Program-made: the position numbers and the translations under genes
Part shown: one piece after another, positions 19,164 through 26,906 of the stretch
Layout: each line of letters begins with the position of its first letter
Numbering within the stretch: position 1 is the first letter of the stretch
Notes under the pieces: generated by a model
Told to the model about the DNA's origin: nothing
The model's database searches: none
Seen by the model: the letters and a program-made list of their open reading frames with translations, nothing else
NCBI GenBank assembly: GCA_017525015.1
Contig: JAFXUK010000004.1
Span: 62,001 to 126,000, forward strand
From: Bacilli bacterium
Lineage (GTDB): Bacteria > Bacillota > Bacilli > RF39 > UBA660
DNA: 64,000 bases
Reading direction: 5' to 3'

Positions 19164-19189
19164 AAAAAGAGTGTTAACCACTCTTTTTT
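19164..19189 (-). terminator. Terminator after the lipoprotein gene
   Basis: Minus-strand hairpin with arms AAAAGAGTG and CACTCTTTT around GTTAA, just downstream of the stop at 19201, followed by T residues. Confidence 0.8.
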
Positions 19190-19200
19190 CTTTTGTATAA

Positions 19201-19758
19201 TTAATTGTTACTCATTTCTTTTCTTAGCTTTTTACATTCAATTTGACCAAATTCATTTTCATAATGTTCTTCTTCACATTTTAACATATGAACATATACA
19301 GCTAAATCATAATAAACATCAAAAGGATTATCATATTCACCAATTGTATTACGTAAATGAATAACTGAATTCCATTCTTCTTCTGTAGCACATCTAGGAA
19401 TAATTGCTAATCTAAAAATATTTTCTAATTCATTTATACATGTTTCAACATCTTCATTAGAATTAATAATTCTAAGTAATGCTACCTTTTCTGGTTCATT
19501 ATCATTCATACCTAATACATTCTCTATTACACTATCGCTAAAAGAAGGAGTTTCTTTTGGTTCTTCTATAACAGAAGGACTTTCTTTTATTGGTTCTTCT
19601 ACTATAACAGGACTATCTTCTTTTATATCTTCTACAACATAAGTACTTTCAACTATCTTATTATTACTATTAGATACAGATTTTGCACCTGTACATGCAC
19701 TTAAAGAAACAGCCGTAGCAATAGTTAATGCTACTAAACTAATTGTTTTCTTTTTCAT
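19201..19758 (-). CDS. Putative lipoprotein
   Basis: A 185-residue protein with a type II signal peptide: MKKKTISLVALTIATAV then the lipobox LSAC, with lipidation at Cys22. The mature chain starts with a low-complexity Glu/Pro/Ser/Val linker holding two imperfect repeats (VIVEEPIKESP, VIEEPKETP), then a helical domain with three Cys (ETCINEL, IPRCATEEEW, LKCEEEH). Single-gene unit with its own ribosome binding site (AGAGG) and terminator. Family unknown. Confidence 0.8.
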   Translation of the reverse strand: MKKKTISLVALTIATAVSLSACTGAKSVSNSNNKIVESTYVVEDIKEDSPVIVEEPIKESPSVIEEPKETPSFSDSVIENVLGMNDNEPEKVALLRIINSNEDVETCINELENIFRLAIIPRCATEEEWNSVIHLRNTIGEYDNPFDVYYDLAVYVHMLKCEEEHYENEFGQIECKKLRKEMSNN

Positions 19759-19816
19759 TTCATTACCTCTTTCAAAGCAAAAATACTATATATCTTTAGA
19801 AAATAAAAGTCAAATT

Positions 19817-19840
19817 AAAAAGGAGTTTATTACTCCTTTT
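19817..19840 (-). terminator. Terminator after leuS
   Basis: Minus-strand hairpin with arms AAAAGGAGT and ACTCCTTTTT around AATAA, overlapping the leuS stop codon. Confidence 0.8.
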
Positions 19841-22262
19841 ATTTAACTACTATATTAACAATTTTACCTGGAATAACTATCATTTTAACTATTTCTTTTC
19901 CTTCAGTAAACTTAATTACATTAGGTTCAGCTAAAGCTTTTTCTTTAATAGATTCTTGATCTTCATTTACTCCAGTAACAATAGATGCTCTTAACTTACC
20001 ATTTACTTGAACACCTATTTCTTTTTCATCAGATACAGTCTTAGCTTCATCATATGTTGGCCATGAACTATATGCAAGTTCATCTTCCATACCTAATACT
20101 TCATGATATAACTCTTCACTAATATGAGGTGCTATTGGATTTAATAATTTAACAAATCCTATTGCATATTCTTTTGGTAAATATGTTTCTTTATATACTG
20201 CATTAACAAAAATCATTAATGCACTAATAGCAGTATTAAATGATAATCCTTCATAATCATTTGTTACTTTCTTAACAGTACTATGATAAACATTTTCTAA
20301 AGCTTTATTTTCTTTATCTTCAATTTTAATAGTACCATCAGTATATAATCTCCAAATACGATCTAAGAACTTTCTAGCTCCTTCAACACCAGCTTGACTC
20401 CATGGTTTACTAGCTTCAAGTGGTCCCATAAACATTTCGTATAAACGAAGTGTATCTGCTCCATATTTTTCAACTATATCAAGAGGATTAACAACATATT
20501 TTGGATATCTCTTACCCATCTTAATACCATTTTCACCTAAAATCATACCTTGATGAACTAACTTTTTAAATGGTTCTTTAACTGGTGATAATTTATTGTC
20601 ATATAAATATCTATTCCATATTCTAGAATACATTAAGTGACCAACAGCATGTTCTGGACCACCTACATATAAATCTACTGGCATCCAGTGTTTTAATAAT
20701 TCTTGATTAGCGAACTCATCTTCATTATCTGGATCAATATATCTTAAGAAATACCAACTTGAACCAGCACTTCCTGGCATAGTAGATGTTTCTCTTGTTC
20801 CTTTAACACCATTATTATCATATTGTTTCCACTCTTCAGCATTTTCTAAAGGTGCCTTACCATTATGACCTTTATAGTCCTCTAATTCTGGTAATACTAA
20901 TGGTAATTCTTCATCTGGTAATAAGTATTCTTCACCTTTATCAGTATGAACTATTGGAACAGGTTCACCCCAATATCTTTGTCTAGCAAAAATCCACTCT
21001 CTAAATTTATAATTAGTAGTTTTTCTTGCTACACCCATTTTAACTAATTTATCAGTAATTGCTTCCTTAGCTTCTTCAACAGTTAAACCATCAAACTCTT
21101 CACTATTAATTAACTTACAGCCTTTACCTAAATAATCTTGTTTTTCAAATGCACATTTACTTACATCTCTACCATCAATAACTTGAATCATTGGTATATC
21201 ATGTTCAACAGCATATTCAAAGTCTCTTTGATCGTGACTAGGTACAGCCATAACTGCTCCAGTACCATAATTAGCTAAAACGAAATCTCCAATAAAAATT
21301 TCTGCTTCTTTACCATTAACTGGATTAATAGCTTTAACTCCTTCTAGTCTACAACCAGATTTACCTTTATTTAATTCTGTTCTATCAAGATCTGATTTCT
21401 TAGCAACTTCTTCTATATAAGCTTTAACTTCTTCTTGATTTTTAATTCTAGGCATTAATTCTTGAACTAAATCACCATCAGGAGCAAGTACAAAGAAAGT
21501 AATACCATATATAGTTTCAATACATGTAGTAAAGATACTAAATTTACCTCCACCTACTATATCAATATCTACTTCTACACCAGTTGATTTACCAATCCAG
21601 TTTCTTTGCATTTCCTTAGTTGATTCAGGCCAATCTATTTCGTTTAAACCTTCTAATAATTTTTCAGCAAACATTGGTTGATCAATACACAATTGTTTCA
21701 TATTCTTACGAACAACAGGATATCCACCACGTTCACTCTTTCCATCTATTACTTCGTCATTAGATAAAACTGTACCTAATTCTTCACACCAGTTAACTGG
21801 CATGTCTACATATTTAGCAAATCCATCTTTATATAATTGTTTAAAAATCCATTGAGTCCATTTATAGTACTTAGGATCACTTGTACAAAAACATCTATCC
21901 CAATCATAATCAAAACCTAAACTCTTTAATTGTTTAGTAAAATATTCTACATTTTTTTCAGTAAATTTACTTGGATGATTACCTGTTTGAATAGCATATT
22001 GCTCAGCAGGCAATCCAAAAGAATCATATCCCATTGGATGCAATACATTAAATCCTTGCATTCTTTTCATTCTTGATACGATATCAGTTGCTGTATATCC
22101 CTCAGGATGTCCAGCATGTAATCCTACACCACTAGGATATGGAAACATATCTAATACATAAAACTTAGGTTTCTTAAAATCCCAAACATCAGTTTTAAAT
22201 GTTTTATTATCTTCCCAATATTTTTGCCATTTCTGTTCAATTTCTTTATGATTATATTCCAT
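19839..22262 (-). CDS. leuS: Leucyl-tRNA synthetase
   Basis: An 807-residue class I aminoacyl-tRNA synthetase that charges tRNA-Leu. It has the HIGH-type motif PYPSGVGLHAGHPEGY near residue 50 and the editing (CP1) domain with GTGAVMAVPSHDQRDFEYA. LYVGGPEHAVGHLMYSRIW precedes the catalytic loop. At the usual KMSKS site the sequence is KMGKR (581-585). A GTG at 22277 would add five residues; the ATG at 22262 overlaps the stop of the upstream gene as TAATG, so translational coupling at that ATG is preferred. Regulated by the leucine T-box leader. Length and domain order are normal. Confidence 0.96.
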   Translation of the reverse strand: MEYNHKEIEQKWQKYWEDNKTFKTDVWDFKKPKFYVLDMFPYPSGVGLHAGHPEGYTATDIVSRMKRMQGFNVLHPMGYDSFGLPAEQYAIQTGNHPSKFTEKNVEYFTKQLKSLGFDYDWDRCFCTSDPKYYKWTQWIFKQLYKDGFAKYVDMPVNWCEELGTVLSNDEVIDGKSERGGYPVVRKNMKQLCIDQPMFAEKLLEGLNEIDWPESTKEMQRNWIGKSTGVEVDIDIVGGGKFSIFTTCIETIYGITFFVLAPDGDLVQELMPRIKNQEEVKAYIEEVAKKSDLDRTELNKGKSGCRLEGVKAINPVNGKEAEIFIGDFVLANYGTGAVMAVPSHDQRDFEYAVEHDIPMIQVIDGRDVSKCAFEKQDYLGKGCKLINSEEFDGLTVEEAKEAITDKLVKMGVARKTTNYKFREWIFARQRYWGEPVPIVHTDKGEEYLLPDEELPLVLPELEDYKGHNGKAPLENAEEWKQYDNNGVKGTRETSTMPGSAGSSWYFLRYIDPDNEDEFANQELLKHWMPVDLYVGGPEHAVGHLMYSRIWNRYLYDNKLSPVKEPFKKLVHQGMILGENGIKMGKRYPKYVVNPLDIVEKYGADTLRLYEMFMGPLEASKPWSQAGVEGARKFLDRIWRLYTDGTIKIEDKENKALENVYHSTVKKVTNDYEGLSFNTAISALMIFVNAVYKETYLPKEYAIGFVKLLNPIAPHISEELYHEVLGMEDELAYSSWPTYDEAKTVSDEKEIGVQVNGKLRASIVTGVNEDQESIKEKALAEPNVIKFTEGKEIVKMIVIPGKIVNIVVK

Positions 22263-22612
22263 TATTTTTTGCCCCACTTCTTTTGTAATTGTTTTCCATA
22301 AATATAATAAAGACTAAAGATTAATACTAACATTAAACCAAATGCTATCATTAATCTGAAAGCCATATCAATTTTCAGTGATACCACTATTGCAATTGTT
22401 AACGCTATAATAAAAGAATTAATAAATGCTACGCCAGTTAACAAACTTCTATAATGCTTTCTGTTTTTTTCCAAATTAAACTTATTAGTTAACAAAACTA
22501 ATTCAGATATTCTCGCATATTTTTCTTTTTTGAGCATATCATCAAAAATCAAATAGTAAACTAAAAAAGCTACTACAAATACCACAAAAAACATTATCAC
22601 ACCAAACATCAT
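22262..22612 (-). CDS. Small two-helix membrane protein co-transcribed with leuS
   Basis: A 116-residue protein with a hydrophobic segment at the N terminus (about 3-24) and two more at about 62-82 and 86-106, separated by a charged loop rich in Lys, Arg and Asn. The family is not recognised. It is the first gene after the T-box leader, and its stop overlaps the leuS start, so its expression responds to uncharged tRNA-Leu. Two ATGs in tandem (22612 and 22609) lie about 8 bases after AGGAG. Confidence 0.7.
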   Translation of the reverse strand: MMFGVIMFFVVFVVAFLVYYLIFDDMLKKEKYARISELVLLTNKFNLEKNRKHYRSLLTGVAFINSFIIALTIAIVVSLKIDMAFRLMIAFGLMLVLIFSLYYIYGKQLQKKWGKK

Positions 22613-22633
22613 ATTTCATTCTCCTTTTAATAC

Positions 22634-22670
22634 CAAAAAAAGGCACTCTCATCATAAGGACGAGAATGCC
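22634..22670 (-). terminator. Attenuator of the leuS T-box leader
   Basis: Minus-strand hairpin with arms GGCATTCTCGTC and GATGAGAGTGCC (two G-U pairs) then TTTTTTT. Its 5' side overlaps the antiterminator segment after GGTACCACG. Confidence 0.92.
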
Positions 22671-22828
22671 GTGGTACCACCTTAATTCCTAGTAAAACTA
22701 GCTTTAAATTGATAAAGGAATTACCCTATTAACTCCGAAATCAAGTTCATATACTTCCATAACTAGTTTCCATCAACCACTAGCTCTCTATATATTTCCA
22801 TATACTACTACTATTTCCTCAACGTATG
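22634..22828 (-). promoter_or_regulatory. T-box riboswitch leader, leucine specific
   Basis: Minus-strand leader with T-box landmarks in order. The Stem I distal elements are AGAGAGCTAGTGGTTG and GATGGAAACTAG. The specifier loop is ATGAA-CTT-GATTTCGGAG, giving the Leu codon CTT at 22743-22745. The T-box sequence AAGGTGGTACCACGG (about 22669-22683) pairs with the tRNA acceptor end, and the leader ends in the terminator. Uncharged tRNA-Leu would stabilise the antiterminator and switch on the downstream membrane protein gene and leuS. Confidence 0.95.
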
Positions 22829-22834
22829 AAACAT

Positions 22835-22863
22835 ATTATATTAAAATATAATGATTTTATCAA
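22835..22863 (-). promoter_or_regulatory. Promoter of the T-box-leuS transcript
   Basis: On the minus strand, TTGATA (22858-22863) and TATAAT (22835-22840) are 17 bases apart. The predicted start near 22828 gives a leader of about 215 bases. The -35 box lies within a small inverted repeat just after the upstream gene. Confidence 0.75.
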
Positions 22864-22866
22864 GAA

Positions 22867-23370
22867 TTATCTTGATCTTCCTGCACCATTATATTGATAA
22901 TCTACTCCGAAAGTTTGTCCAGCCTGTCTCATCATTTCAATATATTTTTCTTCTGTAATAAATCCTATCTTAGCTAAATAGCCATAATATTTTTTATTAG
23001 CATTCATACATCTCTTTTGATAAACAGCTTCTGATATTTTACCTTCTTCAAGTTCTTTTCTAGCTGCATTAATCTTAACTGTACAAGATTCTCTTTTTAA
23101 TCCTCCTAAAGATAAACCTTTAAAAGCAACTATAGTTCCTTTAATAAAACTCTTATGTTGTTTTCTTTGTAGTTTATATGTTTTATGAGTTTCCCAAAAA
23201 GAATCTAACCAACGTTCCATCCAGAATTCTCCAGCGTTATCAGCGTTTCCTTCAAAACGTCTTGAAGCACCCATATAACGTGGAGGTATTAAACGATAAT
23301 GTGATGCGCCTCCAGTGAACATTCCTCCACTGTAGCCTCCACCACCTCCATATGGACCTCTTGGTGGCAT
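22867..23370 (-). CDS. Hypothetical protein with glycine-rich head
   Basis: A 167-residue protein. It opens with a low-complexity Gly/Pro/Tyr segment (PPRGPYGGGGGYSGG), followed by a basic, helical body containing RWLDSFWETHKTYKLQRKQHKSF and later EEGKISEAVYQKRCMNANKKYYGYLAKIGFITEEKY, an SHOCT-like pattern of short helices joined by a glycine turn. No signal peptide. The SHOCT resemblance is only a pattern-level impression. Lies between the GH31 gene (upstream) and the leuS promoter. Confidence 0.65.
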   Translation of the reverse strand: MPPRGPYGGGGGYSGGMFTGGASHYRLIPPRYMGASRRFEGNADNAGEFWMERWLDSFWETHKTYKLQRKQHKSFIKGTIVAFKGLSLGGLKRESCTVKINAARKELEEGKISEAVYQKRCMNANKKYYGYLAKIGFITEEKYIEMMRQAGQTFGVDYQYNGAGRSR

Positions 23371-23408
23371 AAAATCATCCCCTTACTAAATTAATTATAA
23401 CTATTTTC

Positions 23409-25889
23409 CTAAATTTGTGCAACATACTCAAGCAATTTGATAAACATGTTAACAAACATTTTATCAAGTCCTTGCTTTTGTAATTTTCTAATTTCCATTC
23501 TCTTTTTATCAATTGGTAGAGATGAGAAAATTATCTTACCTATTTGTTCTTTTAATACAGTTTTAATCTTTAAGTCAGAAATGATTGAATCAATATCTTC
23601 ATTTATTAAACGAACAGCATCTATTTCAATATCTTTACCTTTACAATTAATTGTCAATTGCTTACTTGTTGGAACATCACTAACTTCAACAACGAAATCA
23701 GTATCTTCAACATATGAGAAGCTATCAACTTTTTCATTATCAATATAAACAATAACATCATTAGCTTCTCTTGTATTTCTAAATCTAATACGATAATTTC
23801 TCTTAGCTGTAATAATACCTGTTTTGCCTTCAACTGGTCTAATAATTAAAGTATAGTTATTAGCCATATAGTTATAATCTACTCTTGTTAGTAAATAATA
23901 ACCATCTTCATAAAGACTACTATAACCATCATCTTCAAATAAATTATATTGATTACTCTTACCAGGGAATACATGTATTTCCATTGATTTAGGAGCATTT
24001 GTAACATTTAAATTCTTCTCTAAATCAGCCATACAAATAATTGATCCATCTCTAGCAAATACAGGATAATCTTCTTGTTTATAGAATAAAATATATCTCT
24101 TATTACCAGGATATTTCTTACCTGTTTTAAAATCATACCAAGTACCTTTTGGTAAAAATACTTTTTCAACTGATCTATTCATGACATTATCTTTTGGTTT
24201 AGTAATTGGAGCTACAAATAACTCTGAACCAAAATAATACTCATTACGATAATCTATTTCATCATATATCTCAGGATATTGATAATACAATGGTTGAATT
24301 AATGGTAAACCAATCTTGTGATACTTATAAGCTTCACTATATAGATATGGAATTAATCTATGTCTCATTTGACAATAGTTACTAACAACATTTAATGTCA
24401 TAGCATCCCATTTCCATGGTTCTCTCTTATAGTATCTACCATACTTAGCACTAAATCTAAATATTGGACTAAATGTACCATATTGAACATATCTTATATA
24501 TAATTCAGAATCTTCAATACCATCTTTATAACCACCAATATCATGACTCCACCAAGATAAACCTAAGTTAGAAGCTGTACTATTAAAGTATGGTAAAGCT
24601 CTTAAAGTATACCAACTAACTTGTGTTTCACCACTATAATGTACTGGGAATCTATGAGGAGCATATTGACTTGGTCTTGATAATATCAATGGACGAAGTC
24701 CTTCCATCTTTTTCATATCATTAAAATGATAATAATTTAATGCATCATTAGTTGTTTTATCTCTTAAATTACGATAATTAATCCAGAAGAAATCAACACC
24801 TAAAGCATATAAAGGTTCAATTAATTCATTTAAATAACTAATAACTAAAGTTTTATCAAATACATTAAATGGAATAATTTGTTTTTCCTTTGTACCAATA
24901 GCTTTAGCTATTTCATCAAACTTCGGTTCATGTGGATGAATACCTTCAGAAGGATCCAAACTTAAACCTAATTTAACTCCTCTATCATGTAAATACTTAC
25001 TTAAATCTTCTGGTTTAAAGAATAATTCTCTATTAAATGTAAAACCTGAATTAAATCTTTGTAAGTTATTCTTATCTTTTAAATGCCAGTTATCACCAAG
25101 TAATAAAACACTTAGTGGAATTTTATACCTATTAAAACCATTCAATAATTTTTGAATGTCATCAAAATAATAGAAATCATTTTTATTCCACCAAATACCT
25201 AAAGCATATCTTGGTATCATCGGTGGCATTCCTGTTAAAATAAAGTAATTTTGTAAACAGTTACCAAAGTCTCTGTTGTACATAAATACATATATATCAG
25301 TTCTATTTTTATCATTTAAAATTATTGTTCCATCTGGAGCAATAAAATTACTCTTAGAATCATCTATCGAAACAAATCCATCTGCTGAGAATAAACCTTT
25401 TACTTTTGTAAAGATAAAATCTTCAACTTTATTCTTAACATATTTAAACTCTTTACCATTTCCTTTATCAACAAATGGATCATCAGTTTTATCTAAGTTA
25501 GCAATAATACCAGAATAGTTTCTAGCTTCTGGATGTCCATAATACCATTCCTTATTAGCTGAATCTAATAATCTAATTTTCAAAACACTATCTGGACTAT
25601 GTTTATTACCAGTAAATGAACTTTCTTTTACATATCTTAAATTAAAATATTTTGTTGTAATATCTAATATACGATCATTTTGATCAATCTTCATTTGAGG
25701 TATAGAAAAATTTCTGAACTTAGCAAATTCAGTTGGTCTATCTTCAAAATAACCTTCTTCACTAAACTCTAGTCTAACTAGTAAATCAGATAAAACAGTT
25801 ATTCTATAAAATTGTCCTTGAAAAATACTTTGTGGTTTACTCTTACAAACAGAATAATCTATCTTAAAATGTTCACCCATTTCAGCCAT
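23409..25889 (-). CDS. Glycoside hydrolase family 31 protein with altered catalytic positions
   Basis: An 826-residue cytoplasmic protein with GH31 (alpha-glucosidase/alpha-xylosidase clan) architecture: N-terminal beta-sandwich, then a TIM barrel with ALGIWWNKNDFYYFDD, LGLSLDPSEGIHPHEP, LSWWSHDIGGYKDGIED and FSPIFRFSAKYGRYYKREPWKWD, and C-terminal beta domains (LFEDDGYSSLYEDGYYL). At the strand 4 nucleophile site, where family members usually have W-x-D, the codons read WIN (Asn371). In the later segment where SGD is usual it reads SGE (Glu421). If these are the true catalytic positions, hydrolysis would be lost or altered. AGAGGG lies 7 bases before the ATG. Confidence 0.85.
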   Translation of the reverse strand: MAEMGEHFKIDYSVCKSKPQSIFQGQFYRITVLSDLLVRLEFSEEGYFEDRPTEFAKFRNFSIPQMKIDQNDRILDITTKYFNLRYVKESSFTGNKHSPDSVLKIRLLDSANKEWYYGHPEARNYSGIIANLDKTDDPFVDKGNGKEFKYVKNKVEDFIFTKVKGLFSADGFVSIDDSKSNFIAPDGTIILNDKNRTDIYVFMYNRDFGNCLQNYFILTGMPPMIPRYALGIWWNKNDFYYFDDIQKLLNGFNRYKIPLSVLLLGDNWHLKDKNNLQRFNSGFTFNRELFFKPEDLSKYLHDRGVKLGLSLDPSEGIHPHEPKFDEIAKAIGTKEKQIIPFNVFDKTLVISYLNELIEPLYALGVDFFWINYRNLRDKTTNDALNYYHFNDMKKMEGLRPLILSRPSQYAPHRFPVHYSGETQVSWYTLRALPYFNSTASNLGLSWWSHDIGGYKDGIEDSELYIRYVQYGTFSPIFRFSAKYGRYYKREPWKWDAMTLNVVSNYCQMRHRLIPYLYSEAYKYHKIGLPLIQPLYYQYPEIYDEIDYRNEYYFGSELFVAPITKPKDNVMNRSVEKVFLPKGTWYDFKTGKKYPGNKRYILFYKQEDYPVFARDGSIICMADLEKNLNVTNAPKSMEIHVFPGKSNQYNLFEDDGYSSLYEDGYYLLTRVDYNYMANNYTLIIRPVEGKTGIITAKRNYRIRFRNTREANDVIVYIDNEKVDSFSYVEDTDFVVEVSDVPTSKQLTINCKGKDIEIDAVRLINEDIDSIISDLKIKTVLKEQIGKIIFSSLPIDKKRMEIRKLQKQGLDKMFVNMFIKLLEYVAQI

Positions 25890-25974
25890 TGTCTATCCCT
25901 CTATTCTCTTAAAATTATATCATAACAAAATAAAAATAGGAATAAATTATGTTATAATAACTTCGGTGAATTAT

Positions 25975-26898
25975 ATGTTTAAATATACTTTAGACAATAA
26001 AAGATATCATACCTTAAATTATTATTATAAAAATAAATATGGTAAAAAAACATTTAAAGTATCTTTAAATGGTAATTTTTCATGCCCTAATAAAGAAAAA
26101 GATGGTCATGGTTGTATCTTCTGTTCTCGTTTAGGTTCTGGAGATTTCGCTGGTGACAAAGAAAAAGATCTTGTTACTCAATTTAATGAAGTAAAAGAAA
26201 TAATGGAAAATAAATGGCCAGATAGTTATTACATTGGTTATTTCCAAGCCAATACTAATACCTATGCTCCATTACAAGAACTAAAAGAAAAATATGAAAC
26301 TATTTTAAACCTTCCTAACGTAGTTGGTTTAAATATCGCTACCCGTAGTGATGCTATCTCTGAAGAATGCTATGATTACTTAGAAGAGCTATCTAAAAGA
26401 ACTGATTTAATAGTTGAAATTGGTTTACAATCAATGCATGATAAAACCTTAAAATTTATTAATCGTGGACATGATTTAAAGAATTTTGAAAAATGTATAA
26501 AAGAATTACAAAAAAGAAATATAAAAGTGGTTGTTCATATTATTAATGGTTTACCAAACGAAACTAAAGAAGATATGGTTGAAACTGTTAAATATCTAAA
26601 TAAATTACATATAGATGGTATTAAAATTCATATGTTACATATCATAAAAGATACTGATTTAGCTGACTATTACAAAGATCATCCTTTTCATGTTCTTACT
26701 AAAGAAGAATATATTGATATTGTAATTGCTCAGTTAGAACAATTATCACCAGAAATAGTAATCCATCGTATAACTGGTGATCCTAAAAAAGAAGATTTAA
26801 TTGAACCAACATGGTTATTAAAAAAATTCTGTGTCTTAAATGATATAGATAAAGAAATGAAAAAAAGAAATACATGGCAAGGAAAAAGCATAGAATAA
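25975..26898 (+). CDS. Radical SAM protein of the YtqA (TIGR01212) type
   Basis: About 307 residues. The iron-sulfur cluster motif is in the family-specific form FSCPNKEKDGHGCIFC, followed by GSGDFAGDK, QANTNTYAPL (a SAM-binding segment) and GLQSMHDKTLKFINRGH, all typical of the TIGR01212 subgroup related to HemN-like enzymes. The exact reaction is not established for the family; a role in tRNA modification has been proposed. A GTG at 25966 extends the frame by three codons, but GGTGA there serves as the ribosome binding site for the ATG at 25975. A TATAAT at 25953-25958 suggests a very short leader. One of few plus-strand genes. Confidence 0.88.
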   Translation: MFKYTLDNKRYHTLNYYYKNKYGKKTFKVSLNGNFSCPNKEKDGHGCIFCSRLGSGDFAGDKEKDLVTQFNEVKEIMENKWPDSYYIGYFQANTNTYAPLQELKEKYETILNLPNVVGLNIATRSDAISEECYDYLEELSKRTDLIVEIGLQSMHDKTLKFINRGHDLKNFEKCIKELQKRNIKVVVHIINGLPNETKEDMVETVKYLNKLHIDGIKIHMLHIIKDTDLADYYKDHPFHVLTKEEYIDIVIAQLEQLSPEIVIHRITGDPKKEDLIEPTWLLKKFCVLNDIDKEMKKRNTWQGKSIE

Positions 26899-26906
26899 TC
26901 TATGCT
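26887..26906. terminator. Bidirectional terminator between convergent genes
   Basis: Inverted repeat AGCATAGA - ATAA - TCTATGCT, with A and T runs on the flanks. It overlaps the end of the YtqA-type gene and the end of the metalloprotease gene on the opposite strand. Confidence 0.7.

Noticed and set aside
22841..22875. Inverted repeat ATCAAGA-TAAT-TCTTGAT as a terminator for the gene ending at 22867
   Set aside because: No T run follows and it overlaps the -35 box of the leuS T-box promoter, so termination there is doubtful.
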